A DNA stretch of 6,123 bases from an uncultured Bacteroidota bacterium (GTDB taxonomy: Bacteria > Bacteroidota > Bacteroidia > Chitinophagales > Chitinophagaceae), in contig CAIWHF010000149.1 of the NCBI GenBank assembly GCA_903912405.1, forward strand, positions 1-6,123, given 5' to 3'. The translations under genes were made by a program, and so were the position numbers. Below, one piece after another: positions 6,078 through 6,123 of the stretch; the stretch's first letter is position 1; each line of letters starts with the position of its first letter. A model generated the notes under the pieces. The model made no database searches. It saw only the letters and a list, made by a program, of their open reading frames with translations, and was not told the DNA's origin.

Positions 6078-6123
6078 TTATTTCTTAAAATACTTTTCAA
6101 AATATTTTGCTAAGTGCGAAAAA
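6078..6123 (-). CDS. Possible last codons of a minus-strand gene (cut by right edge)
   Basis: On the minus strand, one frame is open from the right edge (from 6122) and ends in TAA at 6080-6078, reading FSHLAKYFEKYFKK. The composition (aromatic and lysine-rich, amphipathic) resembles a normal protein C-terminus rather than random AT-rich sequence, and a gene converging on rpsA would fit the layout. Fourteen codons are far too few to identify a family or to prove coding, so this is tentative. Confidence 0.25.
   Translation of the reverse strand, partial: FSHLAKYFEKYFKK

Noticed and set aside
6098..6109. Perfect palindrome CAAAATATTTTG
   Set aside because: Twelve bases of AT-rich palindrome are expected by chance in DNA of this composition, and no second copy is near.
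6072..6113. Thirteen-codon plus-strand frame MKLFLKILFKIFC
   Set aside because: Too short, with no Shine-Dalgarno and no promoter match; such AT-rich frames arise by chance.

Overview
The window is a stretch of ordinary AT-rich bacterial chromosome. Protein content points to Bacteroidota, most likely the Chitinophagaceae or a close relative. The ribosomal protein S1 has the six-domain, roughly 600-residue form of that group, and its wording (for example HDDFDWSVDKRN near the N-terminus and STLGDIDVLAALK at the C-terminus) matches what I recall from Chitinophagaceae. The rpsA promoter carries a perfect Bacteroidota -7 box (TAnnTTTG). Most genes have no Shine-Dalgarno sequence, as is usual for the phylum.

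Layout from left to right. (1) Positions 1-388, plus strand: the C-terminal half of lipB, octanoyltransferase, cut by the left edge. (2) Positions 382-2286, minus strand: a RecQ-family helicase with a rearranged C-terminal half, converging on lipB so that the two stop regions overlap. (3) Positions 2287-2739, minus strand: a 150-residue protein directly upstream of recQ in the same reading frame, separated from it by one TAA; its pattern is faintly like the DNA polymerase III psi subunit (HolD). (4) Positions 2740-2829: a short divergent promoter region. (5) Positions 2830-3900, plus strand: ilvE, branched-chain aminotransferase, followed by a strong intrinsic terminator. (6) Positions 4052-5863, plus strand: rpsA, starting at TTG behind a strong Shine-Dalgarno sequence and ending in its own terminator. 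(7) Positions 5913-6123: mostly non-coding, with what may be the last codons of a minus-strand gene at the right edge.

The genes do not form one pathway. The minus-strand pair looks like a two-gene operon for DNA maintenance or replication. ilvE and rpsA each look like single-gene transcription units for amino acid metabolism and translation, and lipB belongs to lipoate attachment. I see no mobile element, CRISPR array, RNA gene, phage gene or defence cassette, and no evidence of a wholly new system. The observations most worth checking are the strong Shine-Dalgarno plus TTG start of rpsA, the HolD-like small protein coupled to recQ, and the unusual domain order of that RecQ.
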